In this document: one piece after another, positions 17,136-25,543 of the stretch | Layout: each line of letters opens with the position of its first letter | How positions within the stretch are numbered: the stretch's first letter is position 1 | DNA from: Brevundimonas naejangsanensis DSM 23858 | GTDB taxonomy: Bacteria; Pseudomonadota; Alphaproteobacteria; Caulobacterales; Caulobacteraceae | DNA length: 64,000 nucleotides | NCBI RefSeq assembly: GCF_000421705.1 | Contig: NZ_ATXN01000003.1 | Coordinates: forward strand, 315,001-379,000 | Direction of reading: 5' to 3' | Position numbers and translations under genes: made by a program | The notes under the pieces: model-generated | What the model was told of the DNA's origin: nothing | The model's database searches: none | The model's input: the letters and a program-made list of their open reading frames with translations, nothing else

Positions 17136-17936
17136 ATGCAGGTCATCTCGATCCAGAGCCAGGTGGTTCATGGCCACGTCGGCAACAGCGCGGCGGTCTA
17201 TCCACTCCAGGCGGCTGGTTTCGAGGTGGCGGCCGTCCCCACGACCCTGCTGTCGAACCATCCCCACTATCCGACCATGAGAGGGCGGGTGCTGGAGGCG
17301 GACCTGGTGGCCGACCTGCTGCTGGGCGTCGAGGAAAGGCAGTTGCCGCAGCAGGCGGCGGCGATCCTCACCGGCTATATGGGTTCGGTGGGCAATGCGT
17401 CGGTGGTCGTGGACTTCCTGCGCCGGGCCCGGCGGCTGAATCCTGATTTCGTGCTGATCTGCGATCCGGTGATCGGCGATGACGACCTAGGCGTCTTTGT
17501 CGAAGACGGGCTGATCGAACGGTTCCGAGATGAGTTGACGCCGATGGCCGACATCGTGACGCCGAACCAGTTCGAGCTGGGACGGCTGGTCGGCGAAAGG
17601 CCCGATACGGTCGAAGGTCTGCGCGCTACTGCGGATCAGTTGAGCCGTCGTGGAACGGGCCGCGTCGTGGTCACGGGCTGCGTTCTTGTCGACACTCGCC
17701 ACGGCGAGGTCGAAACCGTGGCGCTGGAGGGCGGCAAGGCGCACCGGACCTCCATTCCACGCCTGCCCATTCGACCCAGCGGCACGGGCGACCTGTTCAC
17801 CGCCTTCATGACGACGTGGTTGCTGAAGGGCGTGTCGTTGGCGGGCGCCGCCGAGCGCGCCACCAGAGACGTTCAGCGCGTTCTCAGGCGAACGCTGGAT
17901 GCGGGCGCGTTCGAGATGCGCGTCATCGGCGATTGA
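17136..17936 (+). CDS. pdxY: pyridoxal kinase PdxY
   Basis: A 266-residue ribokinase-fold kinase that phosphorylates pyridoxal in the PLP salvage route. Diagnostic blocks are SIQSQVVHGHVGNSAA at the start, the GYMGSV and DPVIGDD segments, TPNQFELGRL, and the catalytic loop PSGTGDLFTAF with its aspartate. ATG 17136 follows AGGAGG by five bases; the GTG three bases earlier is less well spaced. It is co-directional with glyA with a 13-base gap, so the pair is probably one operon providing PLP close to a PLP user. A shared terminator separates it from the convergent aminotransferase gene. Confidence 0.92.
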   Translation: MQVISIQSQVVHGHVGNSAAVYPLQAAGFEVAAVPTTLLSNHPHYPTMRGRVLEADLVADLLLGVEERQLPQQAAAILTGYMGSVGNASVVVDFLRRARRLNPDFVLICDPVIGDDDLGVFVEDGLIERFRDELTPMADIVTPNQFELGRLVGERPDTVEGLRATADQLSRRGTGRVVVTGCVLVDTRHGEVETVALEGGKAHRTSIPRLPIRPSGTGDLFTAFMTTWLLKGVSLAGAAERATRDVQRVLRRTLDAGAFEMRVIGD

Positions 17937-17965
17937 CCGCCTGTCAGGCGTCCATGAGGAATAAG

Positions 17966-17998
17966 AAGCCCGGCCGTTGCATCAACGGTCGGGCTTTT
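17966..17998. terminator. bidirectional terminator, pdxY / DegT gene
   Basis: A stem of about 13 bp, GAAGCCCGGCCGTTG against CAACGGTCGGGCTT, with a 3-base loop and runs of A and T on the two sides. It serves both converging genes. Confidence 0.8.
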
Positions 17999-18014
17999 CG
18001 TGATTGGGCCGAGC

Positions 18015-19172
18015 TTAGTTGTAAGCGATGACAGCCTCGATGACGCGGTCCTGAACGGCTTCATCCAGATAGGCGCTCATCGGCAGGCTGATCACGCGCT
18101 CGGCCTTGGCCTCGGTCACCGCCAGTCCGCCAGCGCCGACCGGATGGCTGCTGTAGGCGGGCTGGCGGTGAAGCGGGATGGGATAATAGACCGCTGTGGG
18201 AATGCCCTTGGCCTTCAAGGCGGCGGCCAGACCGGCGCGGTCGTCATGTTCGATGGTGTATTGCGCCCAGACCGAACGGCCGCCGGGGATCACGCAAGGC
18301 ACGGCAGCGACATGGGGATGCAAGGCCTCGGTATAGCGGTCGGCGATGCGGTTACGGCGCTCGATCTCGTCCTCGAAAATCTTGAGCTTTTCAACGAGGA
18401 CGGCGGCCTGAAGGGTGTCCAGACGCCCGTTCATGCCCAGTCTCAGGTTCAGATATTTGGGGTCATGCTCGAACCCGCACGCGGCGGCGTCGGCGGCGGT
18501 GGCCTGTCCATGCACCCGCAGGGAGATCAGATGATCCAGCAGTGTCTCGTCCTTCAGCAGGATGGCCCCGCCGTCGCCATAGGCGCCCAGAGGCTTGGCC
18601 GGAAAAAAGCTGAGGGTGGAGACGTCGGCCCAATGGATCGGGTGGCGTCCATCCAGGGTGCAGCCGAAACCCTGCGCTGAATCCGCGATCAGCTTCAGGC
18701 CGTGTTCGGCGGCGACGGCGGCAAGGGCCGGATAGTCGGCGGGCTGGCCGAACAGGTCCACGGCGATCACGGCGCTCGGGCGCAGTCGGCCTTCGCGTTC
18801 GACCTGATCTACGGCGGCGCGCAGGGCCTGCGGGTCGAGTGTCCAGGTGTCCGGACAGATGTCGACGAAGACAGGAACAGCCCCGGCCAGGGCCACGATC
18901 TCGGCCGTGGCGGCGAAGGTGAAGGCCGGGCAGAAGACGGCGTCGCCCGGCCCGATGTCCCAGGCCATCATCAGCAGGACCAGGGCGTCGGTGCCGTTGG
19001 AGCAGGACAGAGCGTGCGGGGCCTGGCCGAACTCACACAGGGCGCGCTCCAGGGCGGCGACCGCCGGACCCATGATGTACTGCCCGCTGCGGGCGACCTT
19101 TAGCAGGGCGGCGTCGATGTCGGCGCCGATGCGAAGGCGTTGGGATTGAAGGTCGATGAAGGGAATGGTCAA
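18015..19172 (-). CDS. DegT/DnrJ/EryC1/StrS-type sugar aminotransferase
   Basis: A 385-residue PLP aminotransferase of the DegT/EryC1 family, which aminates keto-sugar nucleotides for surface glycans. It starts with the family's IPFIDLQSQ segment; the start codon is TTG at 19172. The GSGQYIMG block, the CSNGTDAL cofactor loop, the DSAQGFG segment and the PLP lysine in SFFPAKPLGAYGDGG are all clear. The C-terminal YYPIPLHRQPAY stretch resembles the WbpE/WlbC group that makes 3-amino uronic acid sugars. Its direct neighbour upstream is the PLP carrier yggS, 19 bases away, so the two are likely co-transcribed. No other sugar-nucleotide genes are adjacent, and the exact sugar is unknown. Confidence 0.88.
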   Translation of the reverse strand: MTIPFIDLQSQRLRIGADIDAALLKVARSGQYIMGPAVAALERALCEFGQAPHALSCSNGTDALVLLMMAWDIGPGDAVFCPAFTFAATAEIVALAGAVPVFVDICPDTWTLDPQALRAAVDQVEREGRLRPSAVIAVDLFGQPADYPALAAVAAEHGLKLIADSAQGFGCTLDGRHPIHWADVSTLSFFPAKPLGAYGDGGAILLKDETLLDHLISLRVHGQATAADAAACGFEHDPKYLNLRLGMNGRLDTLQAAVLVEKLKIFEDEIERRNRIADRYTEALHPHVAAVPCVIPGGRSVWAQYTIEHDDRAGLAAALKAKGIPTAVYYPIPLHRQPAYSSHPVGAGGLAVTEAKAERVISLPMSAYLDEAVQDRVIEAVIAYN

Positions 19173-19191
19173 CGCGGGAGATCCGATCGTG

Positions 19192-19977
19192 TCACTCGGC
19201 CAGGCCGGGCCAGTAATGGGCGTTGAGGGTAGGACGGGGGCCGAAAATGGCCTGGCCGACGCGGACCACGGTGGCGCCCTCGCGGACCGCCAATTCGTAG
19301 TCGCCGGACATGCCCATCGACAGGCCGGTCATCCGGGGATGAAGCCGCTGCGCCTGATCGCGCAGACGGCGCAGCAGGGTGAAACAGGGGCGTACCCGAT
19401 CAGGGTCGTCGCTGAACACGGCCAGCGTCATCAGGCCCTGCGGCTTCAGGCGCGGAAAGGCTTCCAGCCGTTCGATGAAGTCCATCGCGTCGTCGGGGTG
19501 CAGGCCGAACTTGCTCTGCTCGCCCGAGGTGTTGACCTGGACATAGACGTTCATGTCCCGGTCGTCGGCCTCAAGACGGCGGTTCAGGATGTCGGCCAGT
19601 TTCAGACTGTCGAGGGCGTGGAACTCGTCGGCCAATCGGGTGAGGTATTTCACCTTGTTCGACTGCAGGTGGCCGACGATGTGCCAGCGTATCGCCAGGT
19701 CAGCGAGATCTTCGGCCTTGTCGCGGGCTTCCTGCAGCTTGTTCTCGGCGAAATCGGTGACGCCGGCGCTCCACGCCAGACGCAGAATATCGGCCGGCAC
19801 CGTCTTGGTGACAGGCAGCAGGCGGACGCTGTCGAACGGTCGGCCCGCCTGTTCGCAGGCGACTGCGATGCGGCGATGAACCAGCGCCAGATTGGCGGCG
19901 AAGCTCTCACGCGGATTGGGTCCGAAACGTTGTAGGTCGGCGGGCGATAAGGCGGAGGCGACTGAGGCCTGGGGCAA
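19192..19977 (-). CDS. yggS: YggS/PROSC-type PLP homeostasis protein
   Basis: A 261-residue single-domain alanine racemase-fold protein of the YggS/PLPBP family, which binds PLP without catalysis and buffers the free cofactor. The PLP lysine is in LLPVTKTVPAD, followed by FAENKLQEARDKAE, WHIVGHLQSNKVKYL and the C-terminal MGMSGDYELAVREGATVVRVGQAIFG phosphate-binding block; all are signature segments. The start is TTG at 19977 with GGAGG nine bases upstream. It is co-directional with the aminotransferase gene and lies in the middle of a run of PLP genes, which fits a buffering role for these enzymes. Confidence 0.93.
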   Translation of the reverse strand: MPQASVASALSPADLQRFGPNPRESFAANLALVHRRIAVACEQAGRPFDSVRLLPVTKTVPADILRLAWSAGVTDFAENKLQEARDKAEDLADLAIRWHIVGHLQSNKVKYLTRLADEFHALDSLKLADILNRRLEADDRDMNVYVQVNTSGEQSKFGLHPDDAMDFIERLEAFPRLKPQGLMTLAVFSDDPDRVRPCFTLLRRLRDQAQRLHPRMTGLSMGMSGDYELAVREGATVVRVGQAIFGPRPTLNAHYWPGLAE

Positions 19978-20110
19978 GGGATGTATCCTCCCGATACAAG
20001 GGAACGGCGGCGCGCCGGAGAGGTGAGCCGCATCCGCAAACTATAGGCCCGATTGGCAGGTCAGGCCCGCCACATTCGATCCATGAAGCAGACCGCTTTG
20101 TAAGCGCCGA

Positions 20111-21598
20111 TCACGCAGGGAAGAGGCTGGCCAGCCGACCGACGGCGGCTTGAATCTCTTTGGGCGTGGAGGCGGCGAAGCCCATCAGCCAGCCCGGTCG
20201 GCCCTGACCATCGGCGTGAAGGCTGGACAGGCCGGTCAGGTGAACGCCTGCGCGTCGGGCCTGAACCAGGGTCTCGGCTTCGGCATGGTCGTTGATCAGG
20301 AAGCACGGCGCCTGAAGCCCGCCTGCGGGTCGGTCCAGCATCACTACATGGCCAAGGCTGGTCTTAATGGCGGCGTCGAGAGCCTCCAGCCGTTCCGCAT
20401 AGACGCCGCGCATGGTGCGGACATAGGCGCCGAACCGCCCGTCCTCGATGAAGCGGGCGAGGGTGAGTTGGGCGATGGAGGCGGTGTGGCCGTCCATCAG
20501 GCTGCGCGCCGTGACCATCGGCTCCACCAGCGTCTGGGGAAGCACCAGATAGGCCAGCCGCAGGCCGGGGAAGAGGGATTTGGTGAAGGTGCCGAGGTAG
20601 AGGGTGCGGTCGTGCGGATCGAGCCCCTGCACGCAGGCCGTGGGGCGGCCGGTATAATGAAACTCGCTGTCGTAATCGTCCTCAATGATCCAGGCGCCGG
20701 CTTGCTCCGCCCATTGGATCAGGGCCAGGCGGCGCTCCAGCGACAGGGTGCGGCCGGTCGGGAACTGGTGCGAGGGCGTGACGAAGGCGGCGCGCGCCGA
20801 AGTCGGCGCCGCCAGAATGTCGTCGGTGCGCAGGCCCTGATGATCGACGGGGATGGGCAGGCGCTTCAAGCCCGCCGCTTCAAAGGCCCTGCTGGCGCCC
20901 GAATAGGCGGGATCCTCGATGAAGACGCCGTCGCCGGGGTCCATCAACACCTGGGCGCACAGGCTCAGGGCCTGCTGTGTGCTGGTCAGCACCAGAATCC
21001 GCTCAGGCGTCGCGCGCGCGCCGCGCTCAAGGTTCACATAGTCGGCGATGGCCTGACGAAGGCGCGGGTCGCCCTGCGGGTCGCCGTGGGTCAGGGCCTT
21101 GGCGCCTTCTTCGCGCAGCACCTGCCGGTGCAGTCTTTCCCACTGGGCGAAGGGGAAGAGCCGGGTCTCCGGCACGCCGGGCGAGAAGGCCAGGGGTGTG
21201 AAGGGATCGCGCGCGCTGCCCGCCTGAGCCATCGCCGCGCCGCGTCGGCTGAGGCGCGCCTGAGACGCGCCTGCGGGGGTGCGGCGGGCTGAGGGGCGCA
21301 GGACGCCGCGTTTCAGGCCCAGTTCCGTCAGTTCGCAGACGAAGCTACCGCTGCCGACCCGCCGCTCGATGAAGCCTTCGGCGTGCAACTGGGCATAGGC
21401 GGTCTCGACCGTGTCGCGCGAGACGCCCAGCGACCGCGCCAGGGTGCGTGAGGAGGGCAGGGGGCGCCCCGCCGTCAGCGAACGGTCGATGATCAGCTGG
21501 CGCACCGCGCGCTGGATCCGGGCGTGCAGGGGCAGACCGGCCTGGGCCGGGTGATCCATGAAGGTCTGCACCGAATCCAGCTGGGCGCGCTTGAACAT
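20111..21598 (-). CDS. MocR/PdxR-type regulator, divergent from hemA
   Basis: A 495-residue MocR protein. The GntR winged helix (about 20-95) shows AGRPLPSSRTLARSLGVSRDT and YAQLHAEGFIERRVGSGSFV. The aminotransferase-like body has the LTHGDPQGDPRLRQAIADY block, IIEDDYDSEFHY, and the PLP lysine in YLGTFTKSLFPGLRLAYLV. A roughly 30-residue linker rich in Arg, Ala and Gly joins the two. It is transcribed away from hemA with 129 bases between, so hemA (or the regulator's own gene) is the likely target. The gap holds TCAAAAGTGGCC and a TGGCC-N10-GGCCA repeat; AAAGTGG resembles the PdxR site described in actinobacteria, from memory. The ligand is unknown. Confidence 0.9.
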   Translation of the reverse strand: MFKRAQLDSVQTFMDHPAQAGLPLHARIQRAVRQLIIDRSLTAGRPLPSSRTLARSLGVSRDTVETAYAQLHAEGFIERRVGSGSFVCELTELGLKRGVLRPSARRTPAGASQARLSRRGAAMAQAGSARDPFTPLAFSPGVPETRLFPFAQWERLHRQVLREEGAKALTHGDPQGDPRLRQAIADYVNLERGARATPERILVLTSTQQALSLCAQVLMDPGDGVFIEDPAYSGASRAFEAAGLKRLPIPVDHQGLRTDDILAAPTSARAAFVTPSHQFPTGRTLSLERRLALIQWAEQAGAWIIEDDYDSEFHYTGRPTACVQGLDPHDRTLYLGTFTKSLFPGLRLAYLVLPQTLVEPMVTARSLMDGHTASIAQLTLARFIEDGRFGAYVRTMRGVYAERLEALDAAIKTSLGHVVMLDRPAGGLQAPCFLINDHAEAETLVQARRAGVHLTGLSSLHADGQGRPGWLMGFAASTPKEIQAAVGRLASLFPA

Positions 21599-21621
21599 TG
21601 GTCTGCTTCATCTATCAAAAG

Positions 21622-21641
21622 TGGCCGGATTGATCGGGCCA
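21622..21641. promoter_or_regulatory. candidate MocR operator, TGGCC-N10-GGCCA
   Basis: Inverted repeat TGGCC (21622-21626), 10-base spacer, GGCCA (21637-21641), preceded by TCAAAAG. It lies in the MocR-hemA divergent region and has the same layout as 15418-15437. Confidence 0.5.
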
Positions 21642-21727
21642 ATGGGGGGCTAGGTCTCACGCCGTCGGCGCGATGGCAATGTCGCCTCCTGTCCGACCCT
21701 TCATGGAAGGCTGACGGACGGACGATC

Positions 21728-22975
21728 ATGAGGGCTTTTGACTTCGCGACCTTTTTTCGCAGCGACCTGGACGCCCTGCGCGACGAAGGGCGGTATCGGG
21801 TGTTCGCTGATCTGGAGCGGCTGTCGACCGGCGGCCCCTATGCCTGGGACCATCGCAGGGACCGCGTGATCGTCGTCTGGTGCTCCAACGACTATCTGTC
21901 GATGGGCGTCCACCCCGAAGTGCTGGCGGCCGCGCGGCAGGCGATCGACAAATACGGTGCGGGGGCGGGCGGAACACGAAACATTTCCGGCACCAGCCAT
22001 GAGCATGTCCAGCTGGAGCGCGAGCTAGCCGACCTGCACGGCAAGGATGCGGCCCTGCTGTTCACCTCCGGATATGCGGCCAACGATGCGGCCCTGTCGA
22101 CGCTGGGCAAGCGCCTGCCCGGCGCGGTGATCTTCTCCGACGCTCTCAACCACGCCTCCATGATCGAGGGGATGCGGCGTTCGGGGGCGGAGCGGCGGGT
22201 GTTCGCGCACAACGACTGGCGCGATCTGGAGCGCCAAATGGACAGCGTCTGCCGCTATCGGCCCAAGCTGGTCTGTTTCGAGAGCTGCTATTCGATGGAT
22301 GGCGACTTCGCCCCGATCGCGGCGATCTGCGATGTCGCCGAACGCCACGGCGCCTTCACCTATCTGGACGAGGTCCACGCCGTGGGCCTTTACGGCGAGC
22401 GGGGCGCGGGCGTGGCCGAGCGCGACGGCCAGTCGCACCGGATCAGCATGATCCAGGGCACGCTCAGCAAGGGCTTCGGCGCGATGGGCGGCTATTTGGC
22501 GGGCGATGCGGATGCGGTCGATTTTGTCCGCAGCCATGCGCCGGGCTTTATCTTCAGCACCGCCCTGCCGCCGTCGGTCGTGGCGGGGGTGCGCGCGGCG
22601 CTTAAGCATCTGAAAGCCGACGGCGGACCCCGGCGCGCCCTGGCCGCGCGGGCCAGGTCCATCCGCGAAGGCATGGTCAGGATCGGCCTGCCGGTCCTGC
22701 CCAGCCTCAGCCATATCCTGCCGGTGATGATCGGCGATGCGGCGACGGCCAGGCGCGTGACCGACCGGCTGATGGAGGATTTCGGCGTCTATATCCAGCC
22801 GATCAACTATCCGACGGTTGCACGCGGGACCGAGCGCCTCAGGGTCACGCCCACGCCTCTTCATGCCGACGAGGACGAAGAACAGCTGCTGGAGGCGCTG
22901 GCCGAAATCTGGCGCGACAGCGCCGAGTGGCGACGCTGCTCCGCGATGGGGATGCGTCAGTTGGAGCCCGTCTGA
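21728..22975 (+). CDS. hemA: 5-aminolevulinate synthase HemA
   Basis: A 415-residue PLP enzyme joining glycine and succinyl-CoA to make 5-aminolevulinate, the first step of tetrapyrrole synthesis in alphaproteobacteria. ATG 21728 gives the family N-terminus; a longer reading frame upstream overlaps the control region. Hallmarks are WCSNDYLSMGVHPEV, GAGAGGTRNISGTSHEH, the DEVHAVGLYGERGAG cofactor segment, and the PLP lysine in QGTLSKGFGAMGGY. The C-terminal IQPINYPTVARGTERLR block is also typical. It uses the glycine that GlyA makes and depends on PLP from PdxY. Divergent from a MocR regulator, it is probably controlled by cofactor or precursor status. Confidence 0.96.
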   Translation: MRAFDFATFFRSDLDALRDEGRYRVFADLERLSTGGPYAWDHRRDRVIVVWCSNDYLSMGVHPEVLAAARQAIDKYGAGAGGTRNISGTSHEHVQLERELADLHGKDAALLFTSGYAANDAALSTLGKRLPGAVIFSDALNHASMIEGMRRSGAERRVFAHNDWRDLERQMDSVCRYRPKLVCFESCYSMDGDFAPIAAICDVAERHGAFTYLDEVHAVGLYGERGAGVAERDGQSHRISMIQGTLSKGFGAMGGYLAGDADAVDFVRSHAPGFIFSTALPPSVVAGVRAALKHLKADGGPRRALAARARSIREGMVRIGLPVLPSLSHILPVMIGDAATARRVTDRLMEDFGVYIQPINYPTVARGTERLRVTPTPLHADEDEEQLLEALAEIWRDSAEWRRCSAMGMRQLEPV

Positions 22976-22995
22976 CGAAGGGCTCTCGCCGTGGT

Positions 22996-23793
22996 CTACG
23001 CCATCAAGACCTGCGCGCTCTGATACAGCATGTAGAGGGCCACGACGAAGATCAGGCCTGCGAAGACGGTGTTCAGCAGGCCTTTGCGGCTGGACATGGT
23101 CTTGGCCAGCCGCGCGCCTGCCAACCCGCCCAGAACGCCCCCGCCGATGAAGACCGCCGCCAGCGCCCAGTTCACCCATCCCGCCAGCGCATAGTTGAAG
23201 GCGGTGGTCAGGCCGAAGGCGGTGACGCCGACCAGCGACGAGCCGACGGCGTAATAGATGGGCATGCCGGTCGAACCCATCAGGCTGGGCACGATCAGGA
23301 AACCGCCGCCGATGCCGAAGAAGCCCGACAGCATCCCCGTCGCCGTCCCCGTGCCGACCAGCTTGGGCGCATTGCGCGCGGTCAGGGTCACATGCGGGTC
23401 GCCCGCCGCCGAGCGGCCGCGCAGCATCAGGGCGCCGACGACCAGCATGAGCACCGCGAACAGGGCCAGCAGCTTCTGCCCGTCCACCGCCTTACCCAGG
23501 CTGGAGCCCAGCGCCGCCCCGACCACGCCCGCCGCCGCGAACAGCAGGGCGATCTTCCATTTCACCGACCCGTGGCGGGCGTGGTTCAGCAGATTGGCGA
23601 AGGCGTTGGCGGCGACGGCGAAGGCGCTGGTGCCGATGGCCAGGTGCGGGTCCTTCACCCCCACCAGATAGACGATCAGCGGCACGGCCAGGATCGAGCC
23701 GCCCCCGCCCACCAGGCCCAGGGTGAAGCCGACCAGCGACCCCGCCCCGGCGCCCAGTCCGTATTGCAGCAGGCTGAGCGGTTCGCCCATCAT
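22996..23793 (-). CDS. TauE/SafE family sulfite/sulfur-compound exporter
   Basis: A 265-residue inner-membrane protein of the TSUP (TauE/SafE) family with eight or so helices in two repeats. Each half carries a glycine-rich signature: LGLVGGGGSILAVPL near the N-terminus and SGFFGIGGGFLIVPSL in the middle. The family moves sulfite, thiosulfate or similar small sulfur anions. The ATG at 23793 overlaps the stop of the SQR gene by four bases, so the two are translationally coupled; the longer frame upstream is not needed. Within this operon it most likely exports the oxidised sulfur products of sulfide detoxification. The exact anion cannot be read. Confidence 0.88.
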   Translation of the reverse strand: MMGEPLSLLQYGLGAGAGSLVGFTLGLVGGGGSILAVPLIVYLVGVKDPHLAIGTSAFAVAANAFANLLNHARHGSVKWKIALLFAAAGVVGAALGSSLGKAVDGQKLLALFAVLMLVVGALMLRGRSAAGDPHVTLTARNAPKLVGTGTATGMLSGFFGIGGGFLIVPSLMGSTGMPIYYAVGSSLVGVTAFGLTTAFNYALAGWVNWALAAVFIGGGVLGGLAGARLAKTMSSRKGLLNTVFAGLIFVVALYMLYQSAQVLMA

Positions 23794-25085
23794 GCGGCGC
23801 TTTTTTGTGCGCGGGGGGCGACGCCCGGCTCGACGCATTCAGGCGCGCACAACCACTCGCGGCCCTTCAGCATTCCGACCCAGTAGATTTCCGGCAGGGC
23901 CTGCGCCTTTAGGTGCCAAGCGCGGCGCGTCGGCTGACGCCCGTCCAGCATCCACGCCGGGAAGCTGGGCAGCAGCTTGCCGCCATAACCGAACTCGGCC
24001 AGCACGATCTTGCCGCGCTCGACCGTTAGGGGGCAGGAACCATAGCCGTCGTAGACCGCCTTCAGCGCCTTGCCGTCCAGCATGGAGATGACGTTCTCGG
24101 CCACGACCGGCGCCTGTTTGCGGGCGGCGGCGGCGGTCTTGGCGTTGGGCGCCGAGCAGGCGTCGCCCAGACCGAAGACGTTGTCGAGACAGTTGTGGTG
24201 CAGCGTCGACTGATCGACGTCGATCCAGCCGCTGTCGGCCGCCAGCGGGCTGTGGCGGATGAAGTCGGGCGCGGTCTGCGGCGGGCAGACGTGGATCATG
24301 TTGAAGTCGCGGACGACTTCACTGACGACGCCGTCGGCATCTGTGACGGCGAAGGTCGCCTTGCGCGCCTCGCCGTCGATAGCGGTCAGGCGCGAGTTGA
24401 AGCGCAGGTCGACGCCGTAACGCTCGATGTATTTCATCAGGGCGGGGACGTAGTCCTTGACCCCGAACAGCACGGCCCCGGCGTTGTGGAATTCAATGTC
24501 CACGTTCTGAAGGGCGCCGGTGCACTGCCAGTGGTCAGCTGACAGATAGAGAGCCTTCTGCGGGGCGCCCGCACATTTGATCGGCATGGGCGGCTGGGTG
24601 AACAGGGCGCGGCCGCCCTTCATCTCCTGCACCAGCTTCCACGTATAGGGCGCCAGATCGAAGCGGTAGTTGGAGGTCACGCCGTTGCGGCCCAGCGTCT
24701 CATTCAGGCCGGGGATGGCGTCCCAGTCCAGCTTGATGCCTGGTGCGGCGACCAAGGCGCGATAGCCGATGCGGCGGCCGTCCGACAGGCGCACCTGGTC
24801 GGCCTCGGGCGCGAAGTCGACGACGCTGTCCTTGATCCAGCGTGCGCCCTTGGGGATCAGGCGGCAGGTCTCGCGCATGGTGCGCTCGGGCGTGAAGACG
24901 CCGGCGCCGACCAGCGTCCAGCCGGGCTGGTAATAGTGGCGCTCGGACGGCTCGACGATCACCACGTCAAGGCCGGGGCGGCGGCGCAGCAGGCTGGCCG
25001 CCGTGGCGATCCCGGCGGCGCCCCCGCCGACGATCAGGACATCGCAAGTCTCGGGGCAGGTCTCGGAAGCTTGCGCATGGGCCAT
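23790..25085 (-). CDS. sulfide:quinone oxidoreductase-like FAD protein
   Basis: A 431-residue FAD protein of the SQR type, which oxidises sulfide at the membrane and passes electrons to quinone. It has the dinucleotide fold VLIVGGGAAGIATAASLL at about 16-33, the YYQPGWTLVGAG segment, the PMPIKCAGAPQKALYL block holding a redox cysteine, and the VFGLGDACSAPNAKTAAAARKQ flavin block. A further cysteine is in ECVEPG near the C-terminus, and one in the ETC segment near position 70. This layout suits the SQR type that transfers sulfane sulfur to an acceptor such as glutathione. It lies between the sulfurtransferase gene (3 bases away) and the exporter (overlapping), consistent with the pathway order. 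Confidence 0.9.
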   Translation of the reverse strand: MAHAQASETCPETCDVLIVGGGAAGIATAASLLRRRPGLDVVIVEPSERHYYQPGWTLVGAGVFTPERTMRETCRLIPKGARWIKDSVVDFAPEADQVRLSDGRRIGYRALVAAPGIKLDWDAIPGLNETLGRNGVTSNYRFDLAPYTWKLVQEMKGGRALFTQPPMPIKCAGAPQKALYLSADHWQCTGALQNVDIEFHNAGAVLFGVKDYVPALMKYIERYGVDLRFNSRLTAIDGEARKATFAVTDADGVVSEVVRDFNMIHVCPPQTAPDFIRHSPLAADSGWIDVDQSTLHHNCLDNVFGLGDACSAPNAKTAAAARKQAPVVAENVISMLDGKALKAVYDGYGSCPLTVERGKIVLAEFGYGGKLLPSFPAWMLDGRQPTRRAWHLKAQALPEIYWVGMLKGREWLCAPECVEPGVAPRAQKSAA

Positions 25086-25088
25086 GCC

Positions 25089-25502
25089 TCAGCCCTCCAG
25101 ACGCGGGCCGAGCGGCGAGACGTCGTAACCGGCCGCGGCGGCAAGGGCGACGATCTCTTCGGCCGGGCGTTCGCCCGCCTGCGACAGGGCCCACAGGAAG
25201 GTGGTGCGGGTGCCCGAGCGGCAGTAGCCGAGGATGGGCTGGGGCAGTTCGGCCAGTGCGGCCTTGAAGCGGGCGATGTCGTCGGGCGTCATGGCTCCGC
25301 CGCGAATGGGGATGTGGATGAAGGACAGGCCCGCGGCCTCGGCGGCGGCGCGGATGTCCTCGGTCATCGGCTGGCCCGGCTCTTCGGCGTCGGGGCGGTT
25401 GGAGATGATGGCGCGGTAGCCCTGGGCGGCCGCCGTCGGGACCTCCTCAGGCAGGATCTGCGGCGAGACGTGCAGGCGGTCTTCCAGGGTGCGGATGTCC
25501 AT
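25089..25502 (-). CDS. DUF442/TIGR01244 sulfurtransferase-phosphatase-like protein
   Basis: A 137-residue cytoplasmic protein of the DUF442 (TIGR01244) group, a protein-tyrosine-phosphatase-like fold with a rhodanese-like active loop. The N-terminal LHVSPQILPEEVPTAAAQGYRAIISNRPD block and the active-site loop GYCRSGTRTTFLWA, with its cysteine and arginine, are diagnostic. Such domains occur alone or joined to the MBL hydrolase (Blh) in sulfide-responsive operons and probably move sulfane sulfur. It lies between the MBL gene and SQR and is co-directional with both. The substrate is inferred from context. Confidence 0.87.
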   Translation of the reverse strand: MDIRTLEDRLHVSPQILPEEVPTAAAQGYRAIISNRPDAEEPGQPMTEDIRAAAEAAGLSFIHIPIRGGAMTPDDIARFKAALAELPQPILGYCRSGTRTTFLWALSQAGERPAEEIVALAAAAGYDVSPLGPRLEG

Positions 25503-25543
25503 GAGGCGGTTCTCTGGCTTGAGGAAAAAAGGGGTGCGCGGAA